From Solimonas sp040066175 (GTDB lineage Bacteria; Pseudomonadota; Gammaproteobacteria; Nevskiales; Nevskiaceae), in NCBI RefSeq assembly GCF_040066175.1, contig NZ_JBEAAM010000001.1:62001-126000 (forward strand): a stretch of 64,000 nucleotides of DNA, in the 5' to 3' direction. Below the pieces are notes generated by a model. That model was given only the letters and a program-made list of their open reading frames with translations. It had not been told where the DNA came from and ran no database searches. Of the stretch, positions 8,947-18,843 are shown piece by piece. A program made the position numbers and the translations under genes. Position 1 is the stretch's first letter. Every line of letters begins with the position of its first letter.

Positions 8947-11163
8947 ATGCACAAACCACACCGCTGGATGTCCTCGTCGATCCGTCTGCTCGGTGTGCTG
9001 GTGGGCCTCCATGCCGCCGCCGTGCAGGCCGCCCGCTACACCGAACCGCGGCTGTTCCGTCCCGATGAAGTCCTCGTGCAGTACGACTCGGACATCACCG
9101 CCGTGCAGGCCAAGTCGGGTTATGCGGCCACAGGCATGCAGGTCGAGCGCACGCTGCTCGACGGCCGCACGCACCTGCTGCGCCTGCCTTCGTTCACCGA
9201 CATCGAGGGTGCACGAACGGTACTCGCGGCAAGGCCCGGCGTGCTGCACGTCGAACCGAACTATCTGCGCCAGCGCCGCATCGAGCTGCCCGACGATCCG
9301 TTGTTCTCGCAGCAATGGGGTCTGTACAGCACCGGCCAGCGTAACTTCGTCTGCGACCGTGACAATTCGCCGTGCAGCAGCCGCGACGAACTGGCGAGCA
9401 TTCCCGGCGCGGACATGAACCTGCTTGCGGCCTGGGACCCCGCCGGCGACGGCAGCTTCCCGCGCACCGGCAGCCGCTCCGTCGTGGTCGCGGTGATCGA
9501 CGACGCCTTCGACCTGACGCATCCGGACCTCGCGGCCAACTTCATCGCCGGTCGCGACCTCGTGGACAAGGACAACGATCCGAGCCCCGACCGCGACGGC
9601 CTGCTCGATCACGGCACGCTGGTCGCCGGCAGCCTCGGCGCCATTGGCAACAACGGCACCGGCATCGCCGGCGTCGCGTGGAACGTATCGATGATGCCGC
9701 TGAAAATCGGGCGGATCAACCAGGGCGCCGTCGAACTCAGCGAGGACGCGATCCTCGACGCCTACGACTACGCCAGAACCCACGGCGCGCAGATCATCAA
9801 TGCCAGTTATGGCGGTCCGAGTTTCTCGGCGATTGAAAAATCCAAGATCGAGGCGCTCGCCAGCGCCGGCATCCTGTTCGTGACCTCGGCCGGCAACTTC
9901 AATTCCAATCTCGACTATTCCGTGGCCGCCTATCCGGCGAACTACGACGTGTCCAATGTCGTCGCGGTGGCTGCCACCAATCGCCAGGACAACGTCGCCA
10001 GCTTCAGCCAGTTCGGACCGCTGAGCACCGATGTCGCGGCCCCCGGCCTGCAGATCGTCACGACGAGCCTCGGCGGCGGCTACGTCACCGGCGACAGCTG
10101 CGGCACCGGCCCCTGCGGCGTCAACGGCACGTCGTTCTCGGCGCCGCACGTGGCCGGCATCGCGGCACTGATCAAGTCCGTGCACCCGGACGCGGACTAC
10201 CGCGAGATCCGCGCGCGCCTGATCGAGGGCGCGGAAGCGGGGGTCGATGGCGGCGACGTCGCCGAACTGACCGCCGGCGGCCGTGTCGATGCCGCCAACA
10301 GCCTCGAGCTCGCCCCGCGGCCGGCGCTGATCCTGCGCTCGGTGAAATTGATCGACGACGGCAATCAGCGGCTCGATCCGGGCGAGACCCTCGACATCGA
10401 GATCGAAGTCGCCAACCTTTGGCTGGCCGCTGCGGATGCGAGCGCCGAACTGATCGCACCGGGTGGCATCGAGGTGCTGAGCGCCGCGCAGCCCCTGGGC
10501 ACGCTGGCGCAGGACGGATCGGCCAAGGTCCGCTTCTCGGTGCGGGTGACGAACTCCGTGGCCAGCCCCTATCAGGATCTGCCGTTCGCGGTCCGGCTGC
10601 GCGCCAACGGCGGCGCCTACCAGGCGCAGCGCCCGTTCCGCCTGGAGCTCGCCGAGCTGAGCCTGGGCACGCCCGTGAACGAAACCCTGTCCAAGGGCCT
10701 GCACGACGAGTTCCACACCTACCATCTCGACCTGGCCGCACCGCTGCCGCGCAATGCGAAGCTGGTGATCCGCAGTTCGGCCGCCCAGGACATCGACGTG
10801 CTGGTGAAGTACGGCAGGCCGGCGCAGTACGACATCGATCTCGGCGCACCGCCCGAGGACGATCCCACCTTCTTCACCGACGCCGACAAGGTCGGTGGCG
10901 GCGAAGACGGCAACGAGACGGTCACCATCGACAACCCGCGTGCCGGCACCTACTACGTGACGGTGCTCAACTACGCGCTGGCGGATTCACTGCCGTACAC
11001 GCTCGAAGCCCGCCTGGAGAGTGGCGGCGGCTCGGGTGGCGGCGGCGTGGATCCGAGGCTGAGTGCGGTTCTGCTGCTGTTCGCGCTGGCGCGCCGCGGG
11101 CGCGGGATGCGCGCCATTCGAGGACCTTCGCCGGAGGGACTTCCCGACACGAAAAAAGCCTGA
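8947..11163 (+). CDS. Secreted S8 subtilisin-like serine protease with GlyGly-CTERM-like tail
   Basis: This 738-residue exported protease starts at an ATG with AGGAG upstream. Residues 1-28 are a Sec signal peptide. Residues 35-105 look like an inhibitor-type propeptide (DEVLVQYDSD, GVLHVEPNYL). The peptidase S8 domain has Asp185 (VVAVIDDAFD), His222 (DHGTLVAGS) and Ser396 (GTSFSAPHVAG). It is followed by a CARDB-like stretch and a PPC-type beta domain (ETVTIDNPRAGTYYVTVL). The C-terminus has a Gly/Ser run, VDPRLSAVLLLFALARR and basic residues: a glycine motif, a hydrophobic helix and an Arg cluster as in GlyGly-CTERM sorting tails. Those tails are linked to type II secretion and rhombosortase; gspB is nearby but no rhombosortase is in the window. 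Confidence 0.88.
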   Translation: MHKPHRWMSSSIRLLGVLVGLHAAAVQAARYTEPRLFRPDEVLVQYDSDITAVQAKSGYAATGMQVERTLLDGRTHLLRLPSFTDIEGARTVLAARPGVLHVEPNYLRQRRIELPDDPLFSQQWGLYSTGQRNFVCDRDNSPCSSRDELASIPGADMNLLAAWDPAGDGSFPRTGSRSVVVAVIDDAFDLTHPDLAANFIAGRDLVDKDNDPSPDRDGLLDHGTLVAGSLGAIGNNGTGIAGVAWNVSMMPLKIGRINQGAVELSEDAILDAYDYARTHGAQIINASYGGPSFSAIEKSKIEALASAGILFVTSAGNFNSNLDYSVAAYPANYDVSNVVAVAATNRQDNVASFSQFGPLSTDVAAPGLQIVTTSLGGGYVTGDSCGTGPCGVNGTSFSAPHVAGIAALIKSVHPDADYREIRARLIEGAEAGVDGGDVAELTAGGRVDAANSLELAPRPALILRSVKLIDDGNQRLDPGETLDIEIEVANLWLAAADASAELIAPGGIEVLSAAQPLGTLAQDGSAKVRFSVRVTNSVASPYQDLPFAVRLRANGGAYQAQRPFRLELAELSLGTPVNETLSKGLHDEFHTYHLDLAAPLPRNAKLVIRSSAAQDIDVLVKYGRPAQYDIDLGAPPEDDPTFFTDADKVGGGEDGNETVTIDNPRAGTYYVTVLNYALADSLPYTLEARLESGGGSGGGGVDPRLSAVLLLFALARRGRGMRAIRGPSPEGLPDTKKA

Positions 11164-11220
11164 TAAAAACGCGCGCAAATGAGGGCTGCCCGGACGGGCC
11201 ACTTCGAGGAATCCAGCTGA

Positions 11221-11445
11221 ATGCCGCGCAAACCCAAGAAGCCGCAGACACAGGCCGAGACACCGAAGACGTTCGATGAGTTCACCGACGACGCCGAGGC
11301 CGGCGAGGATGAGGTCGTAGGGGTTGACGAGACGCCGGCCGCGGTCCACGAGAAATCCCGCGACTGGCGCGACGTGGAGAAGTACAAGGAAGAGCGCGCG
11401 CTGCGCCGCCTCGTCGATGACGACCTCGATCTGGCCGAGCTGTGA
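11221..11445 (+). CDS. PA3496-family small protein
   Basis: This 74-residue acidic, hydrophilic protein has a basic N-terminus (MPRKPKKPQTQ), an acidic middle (DEFTDDAEAGEDE) and a C-terminal block RDWRDVEKYKEERALRRL followed by DDDLDL. That C-terminal pattern resembles the PA3496 family of putative envelope-integrity proteins. GAGGAA lies 9 nt upstream of the ATG. It begins 57 nt after the protease and could be a separate unit. The function is not known; the family assignment is by eye. Confidence 0.65.
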   Translation: MPRKPKKPQTQAETPKTFDEFTDDAEAGEDEVVGVDETPAAVHEKSRDWRDVEKYKEERALRRLVDDDLDLAEL

Positions 11446-11491
11446 GACCCGCGAGGCGGATCAGGACACGATGCCGTGACCCCGCTGCCGG

Positions 11492-11515
11492 CCGCAGCGC
11501 CCTGGGACGCTGCGG
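11492..11515. terminator. Hairpin between convergent genes (candidate bidirectional terminator)
   Basis: CCGCAGCG (11492-11499) and CGCTGCGG (11508-11515) form a perfect 8-bp stem with the loop CCCTGGGA. It lies between the stops of the PA3496-like gene and the DUF1631 gene. No T tract follows on either strand, so intrinsic termination is uncertain. Confidence 0.4.
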
Positions 11516-11519
11516 ACGC

Positions 11520-13679
11520 TCACTGACCCGGACGGCCTTCGACGGTCGTCCAGACCACCGGATCGACCACGCGCTCGAACGACAGCTCGCCAATCCGGGC
11601 GATCGCGCTCTGCAACTCGGGCGACGGATCGATGGGCGCCGCCGAGCCATCGACCAGTGCGGTGGCGAGCGCGGTGGCACGCAGCTGCAGGAAGCGCTCC
11701 TCCATGTAATGCCCGAACATCACGGTGTTCTGCACCGGGTAGTAACCCTTCACGCGTACCCAATGCTTGGTCTGGGCCACCGGCTCCCACAACGTGAACC
11801 AGCTGCCCGGCACCAGCAGGATCGACAGCAGACCTTGCAGTTCCTTTTCCGGCGGCAGCGGGGCCGCCGCCGTGGCGGCTTCGTCCACCGTGTCCGCGGC
11901 CGGCGCGCCGGTGCGGCCGGCGCCGGCCTCGACGAGCTCCAGGTAAGCCTGCAGCAGACCCGACAGCACCTCCTTGAGCCGCTCCTCCGAGAACCCGATC
12001 GCCGCCAGCCGGCGCGAGATCGCGGCGACGAGCTCGGCCTCCTCGGCCGCGCGCTCCTCGGCGTGCCGCCCCGCGTCCGGCCGCAGGCTGTCGAGCACGC
12101 GATCGACCAGGCGCATCGTCTCGGTCCAGGACGCACCGTTGACGCCGCTGCGGATGTAATCGAGACACAGCAAGGGACCAAAGCCGGACAGCATCAGACG
12201 GAGCACGCCCGAGGGCAGCGGCCGTTCGCCGATGCGCCGCCGGATCTCGTGCGCGACGATGCGCCGCACGCGCTCGACCCGTGCGCGGTTCTTCTTCTGC
12301 TGCATCTCTTCCTGCTCGCGCAGGAAGGCTTCCGCGGTGCGCTCGTCCACCCCCTCCGGCCGCGCGGACTCGCGCAGTGTGGCCGGATCGAGGTTGAACG
12401 CCTGCACCATCGCATCAATCAGTCCCTGCAGCTCGCCGACCATCTGCGGCGACGGCGCCGCCTCGGCCGAGCCGAACTGCAGCAGCATCTCGAACAAGTC
12501 GTTGAGCGTGCGGCGTGCGGCGTGGTTCGGATCGTGGAAGAAACGCGGATCGGCCACGGCCGCCTTCAGCATCGGCAGCTGCAGGCGCGCGAGCACCGGC
12601 TTGAGATTGTCCGGCAGCCGCGGGTCGCGGTAGTACGCGTCGAACATGCGCGCAACCAGCGCCACGTTCTCCGGCGGCAGCCACGCGGGTGCCTGCGGGC
12701 GGCGTCCGTGTTCGTAACTGCCGAGGATCTGCGCGACATCCTGCGCCAGCATCGAGTCGGTGTAGGTGCCCGCGCCGCCGACCGGCGCCAGATGACCCGC
12801 CTGACGCGCCGCGAGTCCGCCCGGCACCGCACCCGCGCCCATCGCCGACATCCCTGCGCCGCCGGTCGCCGGTGCGCCGAAGGCGCCCATCGTCGCCCGG
12901 TCCAGCTTGCCGGCCCAGGAGGGCACACCGCTGTCCTGCGGCAGGCCACGCGGCGCGCGCCGCGATTCGGGACGCGCCGGCGTCGGCGCATCCAGGCTCG
13001 GTTCGATGCCATGCACGGCGAGCAGCTGGTTGGCGCCGACGAACACCTCGGACAGACGGCCGACGACCACGCGGTCGAACAGCTTGTAGATCACCAGCTT
13101 GATCGGGAAATCGACCGGCAGATCGCGCATCGAGTTCTGGAACGCATGGATGATGCGCTGTGGCGACATCGACTCCGGGGACAGGCCCGCGCCCGTCATC
13201 TCCGCGAGCCGCGCGATGCGGCGCTGCAACTCGACCAGCTCGTGCGCATACAGCGATGAAGCCTTGGCCTGCATGTTGTTGACCGCGATGCGCTCCTCGA
13301 GCACGTCGCCGTCCTCGAGCGACCACTGCGACATGTCGTCGAGCCGTCCCGCGGCATTTTCGGCCTCGTCCTCGCCGATGCCGGCCAGCGCCGCCTGCAG
13401 TGCCTCCTGGAAGGCCTGGACGATCTTGTTGCGCTGCACGCGCACGATGCGCATCGTGTCCAGATACAGGCGCTGCTCGTCGCTGGCACGCGCCTTCTCG
13501 GCCGAATCGAACAGGATGTCGTCGGCCTTCTCGAACATTTCGCGCAGCTGCTCGCTGAGCACCGAGACGGCCATCTGATGCAGTGCGGAAACGATCGGGT
13601 TGGCCTTGGACGCAGCCTTGCCCTCCGCCTGCGCGGATGCACCCTGACCGGCCCTCATCTGTGCCTGTGCACTCATCAT
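11520..13679 (-). CDS. DUF1631 family protein
   Basis: This 719-residue cytoplasmic protein matches the DUF1631 family of proteobacteria, some of which are misnamed thymidine phosphorylase in annotations. Features are LREMFEKADDILFDSAEKAR near residue 45, the helix YLDTMRIVRVQRNKIV, LKPVLARLQLPMLKAAVADP in the middle, and a C-terminal domain with WFTLWEPVAQTKHWVRV and FGHYMEERFLQLRA. It lacks a signal peptide or membrane segment and is largely helical, with Ala/Gly-rich linkers near residues 250-310. The role is unknown. Two ATGs at 13679 and 13676 are equally plausible starts. The upstream region (13754-13810) carries a likely promoter with repeat elements. Confidence 0.85.
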   Translation of the reverse strand: MMSAQAQMRAGQGASAQAEGKAASKANPIVSALHQMAVSVLSEQLREMFEKADDILFDSAEKARASDEQRLYLDTMRIVRVQRNKIVQAFQEALQAALAGIGEDEAENAAGRLDDMSQWSLEDGDVLEERIAVNNMQAKASSLYAHELVELQRRIARLAEMTGAGLSPESMSPQRIIHAFQNSMRDLPVDFPIKLVIYKLFDRVVVGRLSEVFVGANQLLAVHGIEPSLDAPTPARPESRRAPRGLPQDSGVPSWAGKLDRATMGAFGAPATGGAGMSAMGAGAVPGGLAARQAGHLAPVGGAGTYTDSMLAQDVAQILGSYEHGRRPQAPAWLPPENVALVARMFDAYYRDPRLPDNLKPVLARLQLPMLKAAVADPRFFHDPNHAARRTLNDLFEMLLQFGSAEAAPSPQMVGELQGLIDAMVQAFNLDPATLRESARPEGVDERTAEAFLREQEEMQQKKNRARVERVRRIVAHEIRRRIGERPLPSGVLRLMLSGFGPLLCLDYIRSGVNGASWTETMRLVDRVLDSLRPDAGRHAEERAAEEAELVAAISRRLAAIGFSEERLKEVLSGLLQAYLELVEAGAGRTGAPAADTVDEAATAAAPLPPEKELQGLLSILLVPGSWFTLWEPVAQTKHWVRVKGYYPVQNTVMFGHYMEERFLQLRATALATALVDGSAAPIDPSPELQSAIARIGELSFERVVDPVVWTTVEGRPGQ

Positions 13680-13753
13680 CGCTCTCGCCCCAACCCCGTC
13701 ACCCGAAGGACCCGCCGGAGACTGCGACCGATCGGCGCGCGACCCGACCGGGC

Positions 13754-13810
13754 TTTATTGAACCTTGTGTCACTTTTGGCAACCTTACGTCAATTCTGAC
13801 AAAAGTTCAC
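13754..13810 (-). promoter_or_regulatory. Promoter with direct and inverted repeats upstream of the DUF1631 gene
   Basis: On the minus strand TTGCCA (13782-13777) and AATAAA (13759-13754) are spaced by 17 nt, a plausible sigma-70 promoter about 75 nt before the start codon. Overlapping it is a direct repeat, AACCTTGTGTCACTTTT at 13761-13777 and AACCTTACGTCAATTCT at 13781-13797, exactly 20 bp apart. There is also an imperfect inverted pair (GTGTCACTTTTGGCA at 13767-13781 and TGACAAAAGTTCAC at 13797-13810). The segment is clearly A+T-richer than its surroundings. Function as an operator is inferred. Confidence 0.45.
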
Positions 13811-13867
13811 TAGCGAAATGGCCCCCATGCGCCGCGCGGCGCAACCCGCCCGATCGTCGGCAGCGGC

Positions 13868-14494
13868 TCACAGGCAACGCGCGTGCTTGGGTGCGTGTGC
13901 CAGCAAAAACTCCATCTGATCCGCGAGGATGCGGCGGTTCGACAGGATCAGATACTCGGCCAGGTTGGGCGTGTAGGGCACCGCGAGCAGCTTCATGCGC
14001 GCCTCCTCGGGGGTGCGGTCGTCCTTGCGCTGGTTGCAGTCGCGGCAGGCGGTGACGCAGTTCTCCCAGCCATTGTGTCCGCCGCGCGACGCCGGAACGA
14101 CGTGATCGCGGGTCAGCTGCGCCGCTGGATACTGGTGGCCGCAGTACAGGCACAGGTGGCGGTCGCGCTGGAACAGCGTCCGGTTGGTGAGCAGCGGGAC
14201 ACCGCGCCGATGCCTGCGCGAGCGGTCGGCGACCGCGATGATCGAACCGATCTCCAGCGTCGACCGCCGGCCGCTGCGGGCGTTGACCCCGCCACGGATC
14301 AGGAAGCGTTGCGCACCGGCTTCCCAGCGCACGCGGTCGCGGGCATACAGGACCACCGCGGTTTGCCACGGGATCCAGGATACCGGCATGCCACCGGCAT
14401 CGAGCTTGAGTATGGCCGGAATGTTCTCCATCCCGTATCGGGAGTCCGCACGCTGCAGCACAGCCGTCACTGGCCGGGGCGCACAGTCAACCAT
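13868..14494 (-). CDS. HNH endonuclease domain protein
   Basis: This 208-residue protein has a C-terminal HNH nuclease fold: CLYCGHQYPAAQLTRDHVVP, then SRGGHNGWENCVTACRDCN and QRKDDRTPEEA. Two CxxC pairs (CLYC, CRDC) should bind structural zinc, and DH-N-H supplies the metal-dependent nuclease site. The N-terminal half (ILKLDAGGMPVSWIPWQTAV) is typical of the free-standing bacterial HNH family related to McrA-like nucleases. Family members usually begin near that motif, so an ATG at 14431 (187 aa) is an alternative to 14494; neither has a strong ribosome binding site. No restriction partner or intron lies beside it, so the role is open. Confidence 0.8.
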   Translation of the reverse strand: MVDCAPRPVTAVLQRADSRYGMENIPAILKLDAGGMPVSWIPWQTAVVLYARDRVRWEAGAQRFLIRGGVNARSGRRSTLEIGSIIAVADRSRRHRRGVPLLTNRTLFQRDRHLCLYCGHQYPAAQLTRDHVVPASRGGHNGWENCVTACRDCNQRKDDRTPEEARMKLLAVPYTPNLAEYLILSNRRILADQMEFLLAHAPKHARCL

Positions 14495-14552
14495 TTCCAG
14501 ATGACAGGTGACCGACGATATCGCCGACGCTCACTGCCGGCAAGCGCTGCGC

Positions 14553-16025
14553 TCAAAACGCGTTGCGGTCGCGCAGCACCATGACCAGCGTGCGGAACAG
14601 GATCTGCAGATCGAAGGCCGGCGACCAGTGGCGGATGTAGTAGAGGTCGTACTTCACGCGCGCCTCCATGGTCGCCAGCTCCGCCGAAGGCCCGCGCAGG
14701 CCATTGATCTGCGCCCATCCGGTCAGGCCCGGTTTGACTTTGTGCCGCAGCATGTAATGGCGGATGGCCTTGCGGTAGAACTCGTTGTGCTGCACCGCGT
14801 GTGGTCGCGGACCGACCAGGCTCATGTCGCCGCGCAGGACATTGACCAGCTGTGGCAGCTCGTCCAGCGAGGTCCGGCGCAGGATCCGGCCGACACGGGT
14901 GACACGCGGATCGTCGCGCGACACCTGCACGATGCGGTCCTCTGGATCGTTGATCCGCATCGTGCGGAACTTGAAGACATCGAACGCCTGCCCGTTGAGC
15001 CCGTAACGCTTCTGCCGGTACAGGATGGGGCCCGGCGAATCGAGCCGTACCGCGACGGCGATCGCCGCCAGCATCGGCGACAGCAGGATCAGACCGATCA
15101 GCGCACTGATGAAATCGAAGACATGCTTGTAGAGCCCGTGGACGCCGAACAGGGGCGTTTCGGCGATACGCAGCATCGGCACGCCCTCGACCAGCGACAG
15201 CTCGCTGCCGACGAATTCGTCGAGCGCAAGATCGGGCACCACGTACACCGACGCCGTGGTGTCGCCGAGTTCATCCATGATCTCGATGACGCGCTCGGCA
15301 CCGCTGCGCGGCAGCATGATGAACACCACCTCGATGCCATGCTGCGCGACATAGCCCTTGATCGCCGACACCGCACCGAGCCTCTGCGCCCCGGCCGGAT
15401 GCTGCCCGTCGCGCACGGTGCCCCGTTCGTCGAAATAGCCATGCAGCTCGTAACGCTCGGAGGCACGCAACACGTCGATCAGCGGTCGCACCGAACCGCT
15501 GATGTTGAGAACGACGGCGCTGCGGCGCACGACCGTATGTGGGACATAGCGGCGGGCGAAGCCGCGCGCGACGATATTGAGCACGATCAACGCGGCCGGG
15601 GTCATCACCGCCCAGGCCAGCAGGACGACACGCGAGATGATTTCGGAGAACTTGGCGACGTAGGCGACGAACAGCAGCAGGCCGACCAGACTCATCCACC
15701 GGTACAGCAGCTGCGTGCCTTCCGAACCCGGCTTGCCGACCCGCCAGGCCGCGAGCAGGTCGATGCGCCCGAGCAAGCCGAACGCGAAAACCCCGGCGAG
15801 CAGGGTCAGCAACGGGTACGGGGCGGCGTTCGGCACGCCGTAGGCGCGCATCGTCAGCTGCAGGATGGCCACCACCACCGCCGCATAGAGCAATCCCTGG
15901 ATCACGAACGCGGCGCGGCCGGCCTTGGCCGTCGCACCCGGCACCACAGTCGTCCCACCCGACAACCACATCTCGATCACCGCAAAGGATCCCTCAGCCG
16001 TACGAGCCTGCTCTCCCTGGGGCAT
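14553..16025 (-). CDS. Undecaprenyl-phosphate glucose-1-phosphate transferase, WcaJ/CpsE type
   Basis: This 490-residue polyprenyl-phosphate hexose-1-phosphate transferase starts exopolysaccharide repeat-unit synthesis at the inner membrane. Residues 30-150 hold four hydrophobic helices. A CoA-binding-like domain follows (VVLNISGSVRPLIDVL), then a fifth helix near residue 305. The catalytic domain has SPGPILYRQKRYGLNGQ, FDVFKFRTM, RRTSLDELPQLVNVLRGDMS, LVGPRPHA and HKVKPGLTGWAQINGLRG, which are hallmarks of the family. I chose ATG 16025, giving the usual length; an in-frame start at 16190 would add 55 unlikely residues. No other polysaccharide genes are adjacent, so it may serve a cluster elsewhere. 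Confidence 0.88.
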   Translation of the reverse strand: MPQGEQARTAEGSFAVIEMWLSGGTTVVPGATAKAGRAAFVIQGLLYAAVVVAILQLTMRAYGVPNAAPYPLLTLLAGVFAFGLLGRIDLLAAWRVGKPGSEGTQLLYRWMSLVGLLLFVAYVAKFSEIISRVVLLAWAVMTPAALIVLNIVARGFARRYVPHTVVRRSAVVLNISGSVRPLIDVLRASERYELHGYFDERGTVRDGQHPAGAQRLGAVSAIKGYVAQHGIEVVFIMLPRSGAERVIEIMDELGDTTASVYVVPDLALDEFVGSELSLVEGVPMLRIAETPLFGVHGLYKHVFDFISALIGLILLSPMLAAIAVAVRLDSPGPILYRQKRYGLNGQAFDVFKFRTMRINDPEDRIVQVSRDDPRVTRVGRILRRTSLDELPQLVNVLRGDMSLVGPRPHAVQHNEFYRKAIRHYMLRHKVKPGLTGWAQINGLRGPSAELATMEARVKYDLYYIRHWSPAFDLQILFRTLVMVLRDRNAF

Positions 16026-16164
16026 TCCGGCCCCGAATTGCGGTTCTTCCTCGGCGCTCGACCTCTGGCGGGTCACGTCCGGCTCCGGGCCGTCTTTGCG
16101 CACTTGTACTTGTTGGGCGATGAGCGTAGCACAAATGCGGACGAACGGCGCCCGTCCGGCCCGA

Positions 16165-16192
16165 CTTGAAACGGGCGCGCCGGTCCGCATCT
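16165..16192 (+). promoter_or_regulatory. Sigma-32-type heat-shock promoter of clpB
   Basis: CTTGAA (16165-16170, followed by A) matches the sigma-32 -35 box exactly. CCGCATCT (16185-16192) matches the CCCCATNT -10 box at all but one base. The spacer is 14 nt, within the normal range. Transcription would start near 16199, about 26 nt before the clpB ATG. Confidence 0.7.
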
Positions 16193-16224
16193 TGAGAGGC
16201 CATCACCCCAACCGGATCGCACCC

Positions 16225-18819
<2,595 letters not shown>

Positions 18820-18843
18820 GCGCACTGCCCGTACACTGCGCGC

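Noticed and set aside
13868..14494. HNH gene as part of a defence island or homing intron
   Set aside because: Neighbours are DUF1631 and a sugar transferase; no methylase, helicase, toxin or intron/intein sequence is seen next to it.
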